From Actinomycetota bacterium (GTDB lineage Bacteria > Actinomycetota > Acidimicrobiia > Acidimicrobiales > JAMCPL01): a DNA stretch of 62,216 nt. The translations under genes were made by a program, and so were the position numbers. Positions 54,509 to 62,216 of the stretch are shown piece after piece. Where the stretch lies: NCBI GenBank assembly GCA_023379675.1, contig JAMCPL010000013.1, positions 1 to 62,216 of the forward strand, in the 5' to 3' direction. The notes below the pieces were generated by a model that had not been told where the DNA came from, did not search any database, and saw only the letters and a program-made list of their open reading frames with translations. Position 1 is the stretch's first letter. Each line of letters opens with the position of its first letter.

Positions 54509-55960
54509 ATGAGAATTGGGCTGGAAGGGCGGCTTGGGCGGATGGCGGTGAAGTCAAAGAGCTTGCTGCTATGGAGGGTAGTGGCGGTCGTGCTGGCTTT
54601 GTCGAGCATTTTTGCAGGTGTATTGCTGGCAACTGCCGGTGTGGCGTTTGCGTCTACGACTGGGTGGGTGCGCTTATGTAATTCAGTGTCGTGCAAACTC
54701 CCTCCAGCGCTATCGGATACCACCATGGTGTACGATGCTGCAACTAAGCAGGTCGTGCTTTTCGGCGGGTACGGGTATGGCGTACAATCGACCACCACCA
54801 GTACAAGCAGCACCAGTAGTACTAGTAGTAGTGTCATAAATGGAACGGGTACCAAGAGTGTCGTTCTTGGTCAGACCTGGATATGGAACGGCAGCACTTG
54901 GACGCAAGCCCATCCGGCAAAGAGCCCTCCCGCTCTTGCTGACGTATCTCTGGCGTACGACGCATCATCCAGGCAGGTGGTACTCTTCGGCGGAAGGAAT
55001 GCTCAGAACAAGGTAATGGCCCAGACTTGGACATGGAACGGCAGCACTTGGACGCAAGCCCATCCGGCAAAGAGCCCTCCCGCTCTTGCTGACGTATCTC
55101 TGGCGTACGACGCATCATCCAGGCAGGTGGTACTCTTCGGCGGCTATGGTCAAAGCGTATCTGTTTCAGGAGATCTGGCCAGCCTGATGACCGGCCCTCC
55201 CTCTGGTCAGACCTGGACATGGAACGGCAGCACTTGGACGCAAGCCCATCCGGCAAAGAGCCCTCCTCCGCTCTTTGGAGGGTCTACGGCATATGACACC
55301 GTCACCAGGCAGGTTGTGCTCTTTGGTGGAATCAATAATAATGGCCTGATCGGCAATACCTGGATATGGAACGGCAGCACTTGGGCGCAAGCCCATCCGG
55401 CGAAAAGTCCACCTGCCCGCATGGATGCATCTATGGCGTATGACGCATCATCCCGGCAGGTTGTGCTCTTTGGCGGGAGTACCTATGGAGGCAGCTTTCT
55501 CAACGATACCTGGACATGGAACGGCAGTACCTGGACGCAGCAATCGTCTGCAAGCACAAGCGGTGCAGCAAGCGGTGCATCCGGCGGGAGCGTTACCTCC
55601 CCGACGCTTTTTCCTTCGTCCACCTCTTCCACCTCTTCTGCTCCTTCTGGTACGTCACCCGGCATAGTAGGTCGCAGCTATGCACCTGCCGCCTACTATG
55701 CTCCTGCCAGACGGGTCGTGCTTTTTGGCGGCTACGCTTACGTAGGCTACGATTCCGGCATGTGGGGATACTCTTTTTCTAGTGCACATCCTGCAGGTGC
55801 GTTGGAGCCTGCAGCCAAGCAGTCGTCTTCCGTTTCGGGCAAATCGACTTGGAACGTAGTGATAGGCGCGGTACTTATTGCGCTGGCGTCTGCCGGTCTG
55901 GTCGCAGTATCCGCTTTATGGATTATACGTCGTCGCCGTGCCAGCGGCATGGTGGCTTGA
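54509..55960 (+). CDS. Kelch-repeat surface protein with C-terminal membrane anchor
   Basis: The 483-residue protein has a signal helix (WRVVAVVLALSSIFAGVLLA) and then about six kelch-like blades. Each blade pairs a strand such as RQVVLFGGYG with TWTWNGSTWTQAHPAKSPPA. A Ser/Thr-rich spacer lies near 370-395. The end is a helix (WNVVIGAVLIALASAGLVAV) followed by RRRR, so it should be anchored with the propeller outside. Blades two and three are identical over 111 DNA bases (54883-54993 and 55033-55143). The start at 54509 has no strong ribosome site; an ATG at 54542 is an alternative. No binding partner can be inferred. Confidence 0.85.
   Translation: MRIGLEGRLGRMAVKSKSLLLWRVVAVVLALSSIFAGVLLATAGVAFASTTGWVRLCNSVSCKLPPALSDTTMVYDAATKQVVLFGGYGYGVQSTTTSTSSTSSTSSSVINGTGTKSVVLGQTWIWNGSTWTQAHPAKSPPALADVSLAYDASSRQVVLFGGRNAQNKVMAQTWTWNGSTWTQAHPAKSPPALADVSLAYDASSRQVVLFGGYGQSVSVSGDLASLMTGPPSGQTWTWNGSTWTQAHPAKSPPPLFGGSTAYDTVTRQVVLFGGINNNGLIGNTWIWNGSTWAQAHPAKSPPARMDASMAYDASSRQVVLFGGSTYGGSFLNDTWTWNGSTWTQQSSASTSGAASGASGGSVTSPTLFPSSTSSTSSAPSGTSPGIVGRSYAPAAYYAPARRVVLFGGYAYVGYDSGMWGYSFSSAHPAGALEPAAKQSSSVSGKSTWNVVIGAVLIALASAGLVAVSALWIIRRRRASGMVA
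54883..55143 (+). repeat. Two identical 111-base copies in the kelch gene, period 150
   Basis: 54883-54993 and 55033-55143 are identical including silent positions, each covering most of a propeller blade. Further copies near 55212 and 55363 are shorter matches. Confidence 0.88.
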
Positions 55961-56086
55961 TACTATTTGTGCAATGCATGGCGGCGTACAGCATGGCCGG
56001 TTGGGAGATCTGGCGGTAGGTTCACTAGATTGCTGGGCCGGTATAGATGGCCATAGGTTCAACATAAGCAGAAGGAGGCAGCCTGA

Positions 56087-59000
56087 ATGTATTTAAGGTA
56101 CTCAGCACGGCGACTTATGGAGAGGGCATGGGCTAGGCTGGAACCTTCAGGGGCCGTACAGCGAACTTGCCGGATCGTCGGGAGTATGGCGGTACTGGTT
56201 GGCGTTGTGGCTGCGATAGTAGTGACTCCTGGTGCGGTTGCATCGGCATCATCGTCCGGTTCTTCTTGGACAACCCAGGCGAGCTATCCTGCGCCGGCTG
56301 CTGCTTTAAGGAGCGTGTCCTGTCCTGGGACAGCCGGCTGTCTGGCTGTTGGGTCGAACAGTGTTGGAGGTGCGGCGGCCTACAGCACTACGAATGGAGG
56401 AGCGGCATGGGAGACCGTGGCTGCTCCACTTCCTCCTGCAGAATATAATCTCGCAGCAATATCCTGCATATCCATGTCCAGTTGCCAGGCGGTGGGAGAG
56501 GGCGTCATGTCCACAAGCAGCACTACAGGCGGTGCTGCCACCGGCGTTGCCCTTTCCTTTAACGGTACGGCCTGGAAGGCGGAGACCCTTCCCTCGGGGA
56601 TCGGTGGTCTTAGCAGCGTCTCCTGTGTCTCGGCTACATCCTGCCAGGCAGTGGGGGGCGCTTTCACGTCCACAGGCGGTACCACAGGCGGTGCTCTGAG
56701 CGGCGCAGCCATTTCCTTTAACGGTACGGCCTGGACGCAAGAGACCCTTCCATCGGGTACTAGCGAACTTGAGGGTGTTTCCTGTGTCTCGGCTACATTC
56801 TGCCAGGCGGTGGGGGCCAATTTAACATCCACGGGCGGTGCTCCTACCGGTGTTGCTCTTTCTTTCAACGGTACGACCTGGACACAAGAGCCCCTTCCCT
56901 CGGGGGTGACAATGCTTTTTGGTGTTTCCTGTGTCTCGGCTACATCCTGCCAGGCGGTGGGATTCGGATCCAGCGGGCATAATGTCCTTTCCTGGAATGG
57001 TACGAGTTGGGCAGCGGAATCTCTTCCAGCAGGCATACTGGATGTTACGGGAATCTCCTGTGCCTCGGCCACATCCTGCCAGGCGGTGGGGGAAGCCTTC
57101 ACATCTTCCGGAAGCAGCAGCGCCGCAATCGTTTATTTCAACGGCACTGCCTGGAAGGCGGAAACCATACCCTCGGGGGTCGGCATGCTTATTGGCATCT
57201 CCTGTGCCTTGGCCACCTCCTGCGAGGCAGTGGGCTCCAGATTTACGGCTACCAATAGTCCTGGCGTTGCCCTCTCCTATAACGGTACGGCCTGGAAGGC
57301 GGGTACCTTTCCCTCGGGCATCAGTAGTCTCAGCAGCGTCTCCTGTGCCTCGGCCACCTCCTGCCAGGCGGTGGGAGAAGCCTTTACCGCCACCAGCACC
57401 ATCACCGGCGTTGCCCTTTCCTTTGACGGTTCGGCCTGGACACAAGAGACCCTTCCCTCGAGTATCAGCGATCTCAGCAGCGTCTCCTGTGCCTCGGCCA
57501 CCTCCTGCCAGGCGGTGGGGACCAGTTCCACCTCCACGGGCAGCACCACCGGCGTTGCCCTTTCCTATAACGGTACGGCCTGGACACAAGAGACCCTTCC
57601 CTCGAGTATCAGCGATCTCAGCAGCGTCTCCTGTGCCTCGGCCACCTCCTGCCAGGCGGTGGGGACCAGTTCCACCTCCACGGGCGGCACCACCGGCGTT
57701 GCCCTTTCCTTTGACAGCACGGCCTGGAAGGCGGAGACCCTTCCCTCGAGTATCAGCGATCTCAGCAGCGTCTCCTGTGCCTCGGCCACCTCCTGCCAGG
57801 CGGTGGGGACCAGTTCCACCTCCACGGGCGGCACCACCGGCGTTGCCCTTTCCTTTGACAGCACGGCCTGGAAGGCGGAGACCCTTCCCTCGAGTATCAG
57901 CAGTCTCAGCAGCGTCTCCTGTGCCTCGGCCACCTCCTGCCAGGCGGTGGGGACCAGTTCCACTTCTACGGGCAGCACCACCGGCGCTGCCCTTTCCTTT
58001 GACGGCACGGCCTGGACACAAGAGACCCTTCCCTCGAGTATCAGCAGTCTCAGCAGCGTCTCCTGTGTCTCGACCACCTCCTGCCAGGCGGTGGGACAGG
58101 GTGTCGCGTCCACGAGCGGTGCTCCCACCGGCGTTGCCCTTTCCTTTGACGGTACGGCTTGGACACAAGAGACCCTTCCCTCGGGGGTGAGTTTTCTTGG
58201 CAGCGTGGACTGTGCTTCGACGAGCGCATGCATGGCGCTTGGCGCCACTTCCGCTGATATAGTAATCCTGACGAACATCAAGCCTATTCCGGTCATTACC
58301 TCAATTACTCCCGATTCATCGCCCCTGACCGGAGGTGAGACGGTCACGATCACGGGGATACACTTCGCTACCGGTGCAATCGTAACCTTTGGCTCACTTA
58401 CCCTTACGAGTGCCGCCGTGACAGTGAACTCGACTACATCGATCTCCGTTGTCGTACCTCGATCTTCTGCGCCTGGCACCGTGGGAGTCACGGTAACCAC
58501 TTCCATTGGTTCGAGCAATACTGCCGGTTTTGTCTACGTGAATACAGATCTCTCCTACGTGCCTCTTACGCCTTACCGTATAGTTGACACGAGGTGTACT
58601 ACAAGCCCTCAGCCGGATTATTGCTCGGCGGAGAATCTACCCTCTGGCAACCTGCTCCTGTCCTCTCCTGCAGCTGGCGGCTCCATCGAGGTGCAGGCAA
58701 CGGGTACCGGGTCGTCCGGGAACAGTATTCCTGCCAGCGCCGAAGCCGTAGTGGTCACCATCACTGCAGTTGCTTCACCGTCAGCCCACAACGGGTACCT
58801 TACGGCGTACCCGGCGGGCACGCTCCCACCCACCGCATCCAGTCTCAACTATGCACCAGGTGAGGTTGTACCGAACCTGGTTACAGTCACTATAGGGACA
58901 TCCGGCAAGATATCGATCCTTTCCTCCTCATCTGGAGTAAACGTTGTCGTAGATGTCGAGGGGTACTATGTGTCCTCTGTGTCCTCGGGTAGTATGTTCG

Positions 59001-59818
59001 ATCCCCTTTCCAGCCCTGCAAGGATACTGGACACCAGATGTGCTGCCGCTGTCCCCCCATCTTTCTGCTCCAACGAGCACATACCAGCCGCCAATGCCTC
59101 TACCGGTCCTCTTGGTGCTGGTATGACCTTGAGTGCCGTGGTCGCTGGTGTGGATAGCGTACCTGCTACTGCTACCGCGGTATCTCTGGTAGTGACTGCT
59201 GCATCTCCCCAGAAGGCGGGCTATCTAACCGTCTGGCCAAAGGGTGCTGCAAAGGCGGTCACTTCCAACGTGAACTTCACCGCAAACTTCGCGTCTGCTG
59301 ACTCGGTGATCGTACCGTCAGGCAGCAATGGTGGCATAGAGGTGTACAATGGCTCGGGTGCGACAGTAAACGTGGTGGTCGACATCAACGGCTATTTTGC
59401 ATCCAGTGGCGATGCGTTGACTCCATCTTCTCCGGTGCGTATATGCGATACTCGCGACGTGCAGGCTATAGGCGGTACGGGCGATGTGGCGAGCGGGGTC
59501 ACCGGGAGATGCGCCAATTCTGGGACGCCGGTGAGCCCTTCATCTCCGCTCACTGTACAGGTAACAGGTGTTGGCGGCATACCGGCAGGCGCCAAGGTGG
59601 TCGTGACCAACGTCACTGTAGCGAATACTTCGGGCAATGGATACCTTACTGCCTGGCCGCAGGGAGGCGGCATGCCGGCAACATCCAATATTAATTGGAG
59701 GAAGGGAGAGATCGTGCCTGGAATGGTGGTGTCCACCCTTAATTCATCGGGGCAGATGGAGGTTTACACATCCGTTGCTGCAAATGTGGTAGTGGATGTG
59801 GTGGGGTGGTATTCGTAG
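56087..59818 (+). CDS. Secreted repeat protein: Cys-paired BNR-like repeats, IPT domain, DTR modules
   Basis: GGAGG lies 8 bases before the ATG. The 1243-residue protein has a signal segment (VGSMAVLVGVVAAIVVTPGA then ASA). About 14 repeats of 40-48 residues follow up to residue 710. Their core is VSCASATSCQAVG with TAWKAETLPSSIS, each with two Cys that can pair. An IPT/TIG domain (ITSITPDSSPLTGGETVTIT) follows near 735-815. Two Cys-bearing DTR modules come next (RIVDTRCTTSPQPDYC and RILDTRCAAAVPPSFC), then a variant (RICDTRDVQAIGGTG), ending in VVDVVGWYS. The C-terminal third is closely related to the convergent gene to its right. I infer an extracellular adhesin-like protein. Confidence 0.87.
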   Translation: MYLRYSARRLMERAWARLEPSGAVQRTCRIVGSMAVLVGVVAAIVVTPGAVASASSSGSSWTTQASYPAPAAALRSVSCPGTAGCLAVGSNSVGGAAAYSTTNGGAAWETVAAPLPPAEYNLAAISCISMSSCQAVGEGVMSTSSTTGGAATGVALSFNGTAWKAETLPSGIGGLSSVSCVSATSCQAVGGAFTSTGGTTGGALSGAAISFNGTAWTQETLPSGTSELEGVSCVSATFCQAVGANLTSTGGAPTGVALSFNGTTWTQEPLPSGVTMLFGVSCVSATSCQAVGFGSSGHNVLSWNGTSWAAESLPAGILDVTGISCASATSCQAVGEAFTSSGSSSAAIVYFNGTAWKAETIPSGVGMLIGISCALATSCEAVGSRFTATNSPGVALSYNGTAWKAGTFPSGISSLSSVSCASATSCQAVGEAFTATSTITGVALSFDGSAWTQETLPSSISDLSSVSCASATSCQAVGTSSTSTGSTTGVALSYNGTAWTQETLPSSISDLSSVSCASATSCQAVGTSSTSTGGTTGVALSFDSTAWKAETLPSSISDLSSVSCASATSCQAVGTSSTSTGGTTGVALSFDSTAWKAETLPSSISSLSSVSCASATSCQAVGTSSTSTGSTTGAALSFDGTAWTQETLPSSISSLSSVSCVSTTSCQAVGQGVASTSGAPTGVALSFDGTAWTQETLPSGVSFLGSVDCASTSACMALGATSADIVILTNIKPIPVITSITPDSSPLTGGETVTITGIHFATGAIVTFGSLTLTSAAVTVNSTTSISVVVPRSSAPGTVGVTVTTSIGSSNTAGFVYVNTDLSYVPLTPYRIVDTRCTTSPQPDYCSAENLPSGNLLLSSPAAGGSIEVQATGTGSSGNSIPASAEAVVVTITAVASPSAHNGYLTAYPAGTLPPTASSLNYAPGEVVPNLVTVTIGTSGKISILSSSSGVNVVVDVEGYYVSSVSSGSMFDPLSSPARILDTRCAAAVPPSFCSNEHIPAANASTGPLGAGMTLSAVVAGVDSVPATATAVSLVVTAASPQKAGYLTVWPKGAAKAVTSNVNFTANFASADSVIVPSGSNGGIEVYNGSGATVNVVVDINGYFASSGDALTPSSPVRICDTRDVQAIGGTGDVASGVTGRCANSGTPVSPSSPLTVQVTGVGGIPAGAKVVVTNVTVANTSGNGYLTAWPQGGGMPATSNINWRKGEIVPGMVVSTLNSSGQMEVYTSVAANVVVDVVGWYS
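57310..58190 (+). repeat. 144-base tandem repeats, nearly identical
   Basis: The mark ctcgagtatc recurs at 57457, 57601, 57745, 57889 and 58033, exactly 144 bases apart. Each unit encodes 48 residues. Differences between units are few and mostly limited to a short variable patch. Confidence 0.92.
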
Positions 59819-60257
59819 GCGCTGTTGCCTCCGCCTGCCTGCATGCTACCTAGGAGTACCAGCCTACTACATCAATGATCACGCCGGCTCCTGTCGATGT
59901 ATAGATTGCCACCTGCCCAGAGTTGGCCAGTCGTGCTACTGCCATGTTGGGTATTGTCTCTCCCTTGACCCAGTTCATGCTGGAAGTTGGTGGTTGAGAG
60001 GCGCCTGCAGGCCAGATTTTGAGATAACCGTTTCCCGTAGTACCCGCGACGGTCACGTTGGCCACTGCCGCCTTTGCAGAGAGGGGTACACCTCCCTCTC
60101 CGGCAACCTGCACAGTCATCGGGTCAGTCGAGGAGATCGACGGATTCAAGGCGATGCCGGAATTGGCGCATCTCCCGGTGACCCCGCTCGCCACATCGCC
60201 CGTACCGCCTATAGCCTGTACGTCGCGAGTATCGCATATACGTACCGGAGACGATGG
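59422..60257. repeat. Inverted repeat of about 98 bases across the ends of two convergent genes
   Basis: 59422-59520 matches the reverse complement of 60160-60257. In the central 80 bases only one mismatch is seen. The arms encode the same segment (RICDTRDVQAIGGTGDVA...) in two convergent paralogous genes separated by 31 bases. Confidence 0.88.
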
Positions 60258-62216
60258 AGTGAAGGTATCACCGGTTGACGAGAAATATCCATTGACATCT
60301 ATAACTGCATTTGTGGCAGTTGAGGCAGAATTGTATATACACAACTTTCCATAATTTCCAGATGCAACGGTTACACTGTTGGCCGAAGCTGCACCCTTAT
60401 GGAAATTCACGTTCGATGCCATAGGTGGAGTACTGCAGGATCCTGCGTACGGCCACAGAGTCATGTACCCTCCCGATGACGGTCCCGCTGAAGTGGCGAC
60501 AAGGCTGACCGCCGTTACTCCAGAAGACGGGATGCCAGAACTTCCGTCTATACCGGTTATGCTGATGGAGATACCCTTGCCCGGACCGGGCGCATGAAGA
60601 GACATATTTTGAGAAGGAAGGTTCTCGCTCTTGCAGAAGCTTGGCTGCGGGTTTGCGGCGCATCTGGTGTCCAGCACTCTGAGAGGAAGGGGTAGTGGAT
60701 TGAACCGGCTACCGGCAGGCAGGGATGGCCCGTAGTATCCTTCCACGTCCACGACTATGTTTACTCCCGCGCTGGACGAGAGTATGGATATTGCTCCGTC
60801 CTTGCCAATCGTGGCAGTTACGAGGTTGGGCACGGCTTCTCCTGGGACGTAGTTGAGCGAAGAAGCTGTAGGTGGATCAGTGCCTGCCGGATAGACTGTC
60901 AGGTAGCCTGGATGGGCGCTTTGACCGGCTACGGCAGTTACGTTGAGAACAGCGGATTGTGCGCCGGAGGGCACGGATCCCAGAGTAGAACCTGTCCCAG
61001 TCACCTGTATGGTGATAGAGCCTCCGGCGCTTGGAGGTGTAAGTGACATGTTTTGAGAAGGAAGGTTCTCGCTCTTGCAGAAGATTGGCTGCGGGTTTGC
61101 GGCGCATCTGGTGTCTGCTATCCGGTAAGGAACAAGTGGCATGTAGGATAGGCCGCTTGTTACGTATACAAATCCGCTCGGTGAAGTGGTACCTGCAGGA
61201 GTCGTCACTGTTACCCCTGTAGCGCCAGGCGTGCTTGCAGCAGGTATGATGGCCGTCACTTCAGTGGAAGATATGGACTGTACATCGGTTGCGGCAATTG
61301 CGCCGAAATGGACTGCTGTTGCACCACTCAGACCACTGCCTACTATGGTTGCCGTACCTCCTCCTGCCAACGGGGAGGAATCCGGAGTGATGGAGGAGAT
61401 AGCCGGGTGGGATGCCGTACTGGAACACAGGAATCCTGTAGTAAAGATTGCAGCGGTTGGCGTTCCCAGCCCGGTTGCCATGTTATAGCCGGCCGTGGCG
61501 GGATAAAGACCGTTGTGCGTTCCAGTCCAGTCGTTGTTGCCGCCTGTCACGTTGTTGAGGTCTGATGGGTGCGAATAAAGTGCCGGATCAGCAAATCCCG
61601 CAGGGGTCGAGCAGCCCTCGTTTGCCAGTACAGTGGCTGCCGCCCAGACGATGGTGGCCGCACCGGTACCTCCAGCGGTCTGCCAGGTTCCGTAGTAGAA
61701 GACGTACCCGTGGTTGGGATCTGCAGAGGCCGAGACATCGGGTACTTCCCGGCAGTAGCTTCCGGTAGGTGCGTTGCAGGGAATCCCGCTCGAGTTCTGG
61801 CTGATTACGCCACTTCCATGCTGCCAGCTCGGCATAACCCAGAAGGTCGAGATGCCACCACCTCCAGCACCTGACGCATTGTTCCACGCTGTTTCGGCCG
61901 GTGGTGGACCTACGGCACTGAGTGTCGTTCCACCTACGGAAGTTACGTATGGTTGCGAGGCAGGGTCTTGGACATTCAGAAAGTTGGCCGGAGCAACTGC
62001 TGTGCTTGGAGCATCAGGTACTCCGTTCACCGTGCGGACTATTATACTTCCGACGTTGGTGCTTTCCCCGGTGGCCACACAGGTACCTGCCGAGGTAGAA
62101 GAGGTCGAGGACGTGCAGGTGATGGCATCGAGAGAGACGGTTCCCGATACATCCACCGGCGTTCCTGCAGAGACGGTCCCGTTCGAGGAGAGAGCGACCG
62201 GGACGGCGACTCCCTC
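59850..62216 (-). CDS. Sedolisin (S53)-like secreted protein without the catalytic Ser, with IPT and DTR modules (5' end outside window)
   Basis: The frame is open to the right edge, so the N-terminus is missing. The visible part begins with a BNR-like segment (DAITCTSSTSSTSAGTCVATG). A sedolisin-like domain follows: DPASQPYVTSVGGTTLS, REVPDVSASADPNHGYVFYY, and at the catalytic site AGGTGAATIVWAA where the family has GTSA. The Gly codon GGT is one base from AGT. The calcium-site pattern remains (DLNNVTGGNNDWTG...YNMATGLGTP). An IPT domain (ISSITPDSSPLAGGGTATIV), two Cys-bearing DTR modules (RIADTRCAANPQPIFC, RVLDTRCAANPQPSFC) and the RICDTRD variant end it. I infer a non-peptidase, binding derivative of a protease. 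The Glu/Asp of the S53 site would lie outside the window. Confidence 0.82.
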   Translation of the reverse strand, partial: EGVAVPVALSSNGTVSAGTPVDVSGTVSLDAITCTSSTSSTSAGTCVATGESTNVGSIIVRTVNGVPDAPSTAVAPANFLNVQDPASQPYVTSVGGTTLSAVGPPPAETAWNNASGAGGGGISTFWVMPSWQHGSGVISQNSSGIPCNAPTGSYCREVPDVSASADPNHGYVFYYGTWQTAGGTGAATIVWAAATVLANEGCSTPAGFADPALYSHPSDLNNVTGGNNDWTGTHNGLYPATAGYNMATGLGTPTAAIFTTGFLCSSTASHPAISSITPDSSPLAGGGTATIVGSGLSGATAVHFGAIAATDVQSISSTEVTAIIPAASTPGATGVTVTTPAGTTSPSGFVYVTSGLSYMPLVPYRIADTRCAANPQPIFCKSENLPSQNMSLTPPSAGGSITIQVTGTGSTLGSVPSGAQSAVLNVTAVAGQSAHPGYLTVYPAGTDPPTASSLNYVPGEAVPNLVTATIGKDGAISILSSSAGVNIVVDVEGYYGPSLPAGSRFNPLPLPLRVLDTRCAANPQPSFCKSENLPSQNMSLHAPGPGKGISISITGIDGSSGIPSSGVTAVSLVATSAGPSSGGYMTLWPYAGSCSTPPMASNVNFHKGAASANSVTVASGNYGKLCIYNSASTATNAVIDVNGYFSSTGDTFTPSSPVRICDTRDVQAIGGTGDVASGVTGRCANSGIALNPSISSTDPMTVQVAGEGGVPLSAKAAVANVTVAGTTGNGYLKIWPAGASQPPTSSMNWVKGETIPNMAVARLANSGQVAIYTSTGAGVIIDVVGWYS

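Noticed and set aside
56822-58190. Long frames on both strands over the 144-base repeats (448 and 423 residues)
   Set aside because: They arise because the repeat length is a multiple of three, so any stop-free unit stays open. Their sequences are Pro/Arg or Gly/Arg low complexity.

Overview
The window looks like a chromosomal segment of a mid-GC actinobacterium. The gene set points towards the class Acidimicrobiia: a crotonyl-CoA carboxylase/reductase, methylmalonyl-CoA epimerase and acyl-CoA carboxylase operon with a small epsilon-like subunit; a ComM-DprA pair; an aconitase of AcnA type; a YbjQ protein; PilT; a tRNA without encoded CCA; and large secreted proteins built from a repeated 'DTR' module. 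Several genes have no Shine-Dalgarno sequence but a TANNNT box 6 to 9 bases before the start, as in leaderless actinobacterial genes. The class assignment is inference from gene content. I could not run a search.

Layout. 1-3165 is the end of a secreted beta-helix, IPT and DTR-module protein, with its 3' end outside the window. 3166-8284 is an accessory stretch. It holds a gene-poor region with an HTH fragment, a ParA-type ATPase coupled to a frameshifted AlbA-type gene, an IS256-family transposase remnant and a small membrane protein. 8285-11051 is a minus-strand operon of heme O synthase, a 73-residue His-rich ORF and a 12-helix membrane protein with heme-ligand-like histidines. 11667-15900 carries an orphan response regulator and the competence genes comM and dprA. 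16173-20330 is a lipoprotein subtilase. 20423-26018 is a minus-strand housekeeping block: fumarase, endonuclease IV, a damaged ECF sigma factor, an alpha/beta hydrolase, exonuclease III and a FabZ-like dehydratase. 26218-31581 holds a prepilin-peptidase fragment, tRNA-Val, a DMFase-like protein, glucosamine-6-phosphate deaminase and a secreted hydrolase. 31657-35389 is the ccr-mce-pccB-epsilon operon, followed by nadE. 37419-51674 holds a YceH fusion, ybjQ, a Uma2 protein, a large secreted protein, a nucleotide-sugar dehydrogenase, thiC and acnA. 52009-54339 holds thiolase and pilT. 54509 to the right edge holds three repeat-rich secreted proteins, the last a sedolisin-like protein whose 5' end is outside the window.

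Three threads run through the window. First, pairs of 34-39 base direct repeats with a period of 72-76 bases occur at five unrelated loci, two of them inside or at the edge of coding genes. Second, housekeeping enzymes (AcnA, NadE, ThiC, the YceH protein) carry low-complexity inserts that match tandem DNA repeats. Third, a shared extracellular DTR module, in Cys-containing and Cys-free forms, is spread over four secreted proteins that exchange sequence. Three enzyme or signalling domains have lost a key residue: the response-regulator Asp, the sedolisin Ser and the subtilase oxyanion Asn. A 122-base element with inverted ends and a target duplication lies between acnA and thiolase.
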